Shown here piece by piece: positions 4,980 to 7,400 of a stretch of DNA of 7,400 nucleotides (its first letter is position 1; each line of letters begins with the position of its first letter). The DNA lies in NCBI GenBank assembly GCA_017881285.1, contig JADGRD010000165.1, forward strand, positions 1 to 7,400. The letters are read 5' to 3'. This DNA comes from Pseudomonadota bacterium. Lineage in GTDB: Bacteria > Myxococcota_A > Polyangia > Fen-1088. The position numbers were made by a program, and so were the translations under genes. Below the pieces are notes generated by a model. That model made no database searches. It saw nothing but the letters and a program-made list of their open reading frames with translations, and was not told where the DNA came from.

Positions 4980-6500
4980 ATGCAGTGCAATGATGACAAG
5001 CCCCCGATCGAGGCGCCTACCCGTAGTGCCTTGCCCGGAGAGACAAGGCAGGGATCCCGCTATTTCGTGCTGCTCGCTATCGCCGGCTTCTTCCTCGCGC
5101 GCATCCCCGTGCTCCCGCGTCGGCTCTTCGATCCCGACGAGCTCGAACATGCCCACGCGGCCTGGTGTGTGTTCAAGGGCATGATCCCTTACAAAGATTT
5201 CTTTGAGCATCACACCCCCTTCTACTACTACGCGCTGAGTCCGTTCTTCCAGTGGTTCCACGTCGACTTGTCCTTCGAAAGCGCGAGACATTTCCTCATC
5301 TTCGGCCGCGGCCTGTCCGTCGTTCTGGCGATCCTGGCGGTTCTCCTCATCATCCCGATCGGACGCTTGCTGGAAGATCGCAACGTAGGGCTTTGGGCCG
5401 GTCTGCTTCTTGCGGTTCAGCCCTTCTTCTTCCAGAAGACCGTCGAGATCCGCCCTGATGTGCTCGCCCTTCCGTTCTTCCTCGGCAGCCTTGGGTTTTT
5501 GCTGCGCGGGCTTGCCAGAACGACGGATTTGGCGAAGAGAAGTCTCTGGTCTTTCCTCGCAGGGGGCCTTTGCCTCGGGGCCGCCATCCTGTGCACACAG
5601 AAGATGCTCTTCGCGCTCCCAGGCTTGCTGGCAGGCCTCGGCATCTGGGCGCTGTTTGCTGGAACCAAACTTGGGCTGGGCTCCCGGATCCTTGCGGCCA
5701 TGGCTTTCCTCCTCGGCCTTTGTGTTCCAACCACCCTGACCTGGGCCGCGTTTGCCCTTCATCATGGCGGCGGCGAATTCATTGCGAACAACTTTCTCCT
5801 CAATTCCAAGTGGAAACACGTTTCCCACGAACAGATCCTTCGATTCTTGGAAACCAGTTGGCCCGTGCTGGTTCTCTTCCTATTGGGAGCTTCGGTATCT
5901 CTGCATCGCTTCTTCCGTTCCGAGCAGCGTCCGTATGGGGGCTTCCTGTTGTTGTGCACCTTGCTTGGACTCATCGCCGGAATCCTCGTCGTACCCGGAG
6001 CACACCGACAGTACTATCTCATGCCGTTGCCGATCGTCTGCCTGTTTGCCGCCAAAGGACTCTTCTTCCTCGTTGAACGCGCGCGAGAACGCGCGCGCGG
6101 GTGGCTCCTCATTGTCGCGACGATCCCGTTGGCGGTTCTGCCGGTTCTCCACCTGCGAGATTCGTTCACGTCGCGAAACGACGCTCAACTCGCGAGACTC
6201 CGTTACGTCTTCGAAAGCACGAAGCCAACGGACGTGGTGATGGACGGCATTGAAGGGAGCGGGGTATTTCGTCCGCATGCGCTCTACCACTTCTTCCTTC
6301 ACGCCGAAATACTGGACATGCTTTCCCGAGAACAGGTCGATGCCTACGTGGACGCTCTGGAGAGCGGGAAGATTCGGCCGAGACTGATTGCGCTGGACGA
6401 GAACCTGATTGCCCTGGGGACAAGATTCCTGAGATTCGTGAAGAGAAACTATGAAAGCAGCGACGGCTTCTTCTACTTCTCGAAGAATCGCAATCCGTAG
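4980..6500 (+). CDS. GT39/ArnT-like (GT-C fold) integral membrane glycosyltransferase
   Basis: This 506-residue inner-membrane protein has an N-terminal cytoplasmic tail (1-27), a first TM (28-42) and then the acidic first-loop motif RRLFDPDELEHAHAAW (47-62; D51, D53, E54), followed by GMIPYKDFFEHHTPFYYYAL (67-86). Further family-typical pieces are EIRPDVLALPFFLG (156-169) and HRQYYLMPLP (342-351). About ten more hydrophobic segments run to 390, and a soluble domain of about 115 residues ends the protein. GT39-type enzymes use polyprenyl-phosphate sugars at the outer face of the inner membrane; the acceptor here is unknown. ATG 4980 has AGGA eight bases upstream. The gene lies opposite to all its complete neighbours. 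Sampled lines run about 43-62% G+C against about 72% nearby, suggesting separate acquisition. Its 3' end overlaps the right-edge gene by 28 bp. Confidence 0.9.
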   Translation: MQCNDDKPPIEAPTRSALPGETRQGSRYFVLLAIAGFFLARIPVLPRRLFDPDELEHAHAAWCVFKGMIPYKDFFEHHTPFYYYALSPFFQWFHVDLSFESARHFLIFGRGLSVVLAILAVLLIIPIGRLLEDRNVGLWAGLLLAVQPFFFQKTVEIRPDVLALPFFLGSLGFLLRGLARTTDLAKRSLWSFLAGGLCLGAAILCTQKMLFALPGLLAGLGIWALFAGTKLGLGSRILAAMAFLLGLCVPTTLTWAAFALHHGGGEFIANNFLLNSKWKHVSHEQILRFLETSWPVLVLFLLGASVSLHRFFRSEQRPYGGFLLLCTLLGLIAGILVVPGAHRQYYLMPLPIVCLFAAKGLFFLVERARERARGWLLIVATIPLAVLPVLHLRDSFTSRNDAQLARLRYVFESTKPTDVVMDGIEGSGVFRPHALYHFFLHAEILDMLSREQVDAYVDALESGKIRPRLIALDENLIALGTRFLRFVKRNYESSDGFFYFSKNRNP

Positions 6501-7400
6501 TCCTTGCGCAGCCCAATGACCAGGCGTCCTTGCCGGTGCACCGTGGGAAAATGGTGCTCGATCAACGCCAACGCGGGCTGGGGTGCGTCCCAGACCAAGA
6601 CGTGTGTGTAGCGTTTCTCGGCGCTCGTCAGATAGCTGTCCCACGCCTCGGCCCAAGCCAGGCCACAATCTTCGGGCACGATTGCGGCCTCGCGTAGCAG
6701 CATCTCGCACCACCCTTCGGCCGAGCGCATGGTGCGGGGCATATTCTGAATGACGTCGTGATGAAAGCGCGGCGGTGGCAAGCGCCGGTACTGGACCGCG
6801 TCCACGCTGCGCGAGGCCCACAACAGGTCGGCGCTCGTCCCTCGCTCGATGGTGTAGTGGCCCCAGGCGTGCAGGACCGGTTCGATCGCGTCGCTCGGAG
6901 ATTTCACGGAAAACAAGAGCGGCAAGAGTCGAGCACCCCTCGCGACGAAGGGCAGTCCCGAGCGGAACTCGGCCAAATCGGCATCCATCCGCAGCATCGC
7001 CAGGCCGTTGCCCGCGGAACCGGCGATCCCGGCACAGACCAGCAACGCGACCAACTTGCGCGACAGCCTCGCCGGCGCTCGCACCAGCAGCGCGAGCCAA
7101 AGAAAGGGCACGAACCGGGTGTTGAAATAGGCCCAGGTTGGAAACATGAAGGTCGGCAGACTGACATAGCCGACGCTCAATGCGACGAGCGCGCTGGTGG
7201 ATAGAAGTTGCGGGCTCTGCGTGCGTCCGCGCCGGGCGACCAGGACAAGCAAGATCAGCGCGGGCACCAGCGCCGCGAGTCCCCAGTAGCTCGAGCCGAG
7301 AGCGAAGTTGCGGAGCCCCATCCAGAGCAGCTGCGGCAACCCCATCCATTCGGTCTTTGCCAAACCGGCGAGGTGGGCACCTGCGCCGTCGATCGCCGGC
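6473..7400 (-). CDS. Partial multi-pass membrane protein, paralogue of the 605-residue protein (5' end beyond the window)
   Basis: 308 residues are visible. The frame stays open to the right edge, and the codons before the TTG at 7363 read PAIDGAGAHLAG, so TTG 7363 is very unlikely to be the start. Numbering from that TTG, the protein has TM segments near 28-43, 54-74, 84-95 and 102-121, then a soluble domain of about 170 residues. It aligns with the C-terminal half of the 605-residue protein: WG and VPALxL (27-37), RFVPFLW (83-89), ARLLPLLF (144-151), LHAWGHYT (164-171), HVLVW (254-258) and a Cys pair (C219, C233). It lacks the 54-residue repeat. The stop is TAG at 6475-6473. The function is unrecognised; GT-C-like by inference from its paralogue. 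The soluble domain is probably extracytoplasmic. Confidence 0.85.
   Translation of the reverse strand, partial: PAIDGAGAHLAGLAKTEWMGLPQLLWMGLRNFALGSSYWGLAALVPALILLVLVARRGRTQSPQLLSTSALVALSVGYVSLPTFMFPTWAYFNTRFVPFLWLALLVRAPARLSRKLVALLVCAGIAGSAGNGLAMLRMDADLAEFRSGLPFVARGARLLPLLFSVKSPSDAIEPVLHAWGHYTIERGTSADLLWASRSVDAVQYRRLPPPRFHHDVIQNMPRTMRSAEGWCEMLLREAAIVPEDCGLAWAEAWDSYLTSAEKRYTHVLVWDAPQPALALIEHHFPTVHRQGRLVIGLRKDYGLRFFEK

Noticed and set aside
4028..4993. 321-codon open frame on the plus strand
   Set aside because: It is antisense to the 605-residue membrane protein. The highly charged Glu/Arg/Gln composition is typical of a shadow opposite a hydrophobic gene.
4839..5828. 329-codon open frame on the minus strand
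   Set aside because: It is antisense to the GT39 gene. The translation is Glu/Lys/Arg/Gln-rich without domain signals and spans the divergent intergenic region.
6076..6101. CG-rich direct repeat GAACGCGCGCG
   Set aside because: It encodes an ERARERAR stretch in a positively charged loop of the GT39 protein and is sufficiently explained as coding sequence.
5880..7349. 489-codon open frame on the minus strand
   Set aside because: It covers parts of the GT39 gene and the partial paralogue in the wrong frames. The translation is low-complexity, and two real genes explain the same DNA.
7361..7363. TTG 7363 as the start of the right-edge membrane protein
   Set aside because: The frame is open to the window edge, and the paralogue has about 260 more residues upstream. 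The gene is truncated by the window rather than short.

Overview
The window is a dense, GC-rich stretch of bacterial chromosome. Hand counts of sampled 60-base lines give about 72% G+C in most genes and about 43-62% in one of them. Its theme is sugar transfer at the membrane. Every gene I can support encodes either an envelope glycosylation enzyme or a multi-pass membrane protein. The G+C content and gene packing would suit a high-GC proteobacterium or myxobacterium-like organism, but nothing here fixes the taxon.

Layout from left to right. (1) Bases 1-104 hold the last 33 codons of a plus-strand gene that enters from the left. (2) On the minus strand, read right to left, is a compact three-gene unit: a GT4 glycosyltransferase (2918-1761), a NodB-type polysaccharide deacetylase (1758-967, two bases after the GT4 stop) and a lysylphosphatidylglycerol-synthase-TM/UPF0104 family membrane protein (970-38, overlapping the deacetylase by GTGA). 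(3) Also on the minus strand, upstream of that unit after a 116-base gap, is a 605-residue multi-pass membrane protein (4852-3035). It contains two near-identical 81-bp palindromic units inserted in frame. (4) A plus-strand GT39/GT-C type membrane glycosyltransferase (4980-6500) diverges from it across 127 bp. (5) At the right edge, on the minus strand, is the 3' part of a second membrane protein (7400-6473). It is clearly a paralogue of the 605-residue protein and its 3' end overlaps that of the GT39 gene by 28 bp.

As a working model (inference), the GT4 enzyme adds a sugar to a lipid or carrier on the cytoplasmic face. The membrane-anchored deacetylase, whose topology suggests a cytoplasmic active site, would convert an N-acetyl sugar to an amino sugar. 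The UPF0104-like protein could move or handle the product in the membrane, and the GT-C proteins would act on the outer face. The order glycosyltransferase, deacetylase, UPF0104-like protein resembles in logic, but not in protein families, the HpnI/HpnK/HpnL part of hopanoid glycosylation and the ArnC/ArnD/ArnT logic of lipid A modification.

The most unusual item is the pair of 81-bp units at 3773-3934. Each holds two perfect hairpins, has a length divisible by three, and is open in five of six frames. Comparison with the paralogue at the right edge of the window indicates that about 52-54 residues were added. No RNA genes, CRISPR arrays, IS elements or convincing intrinsic terminators were seen, and no gap without a gene exceeds 130 bases.
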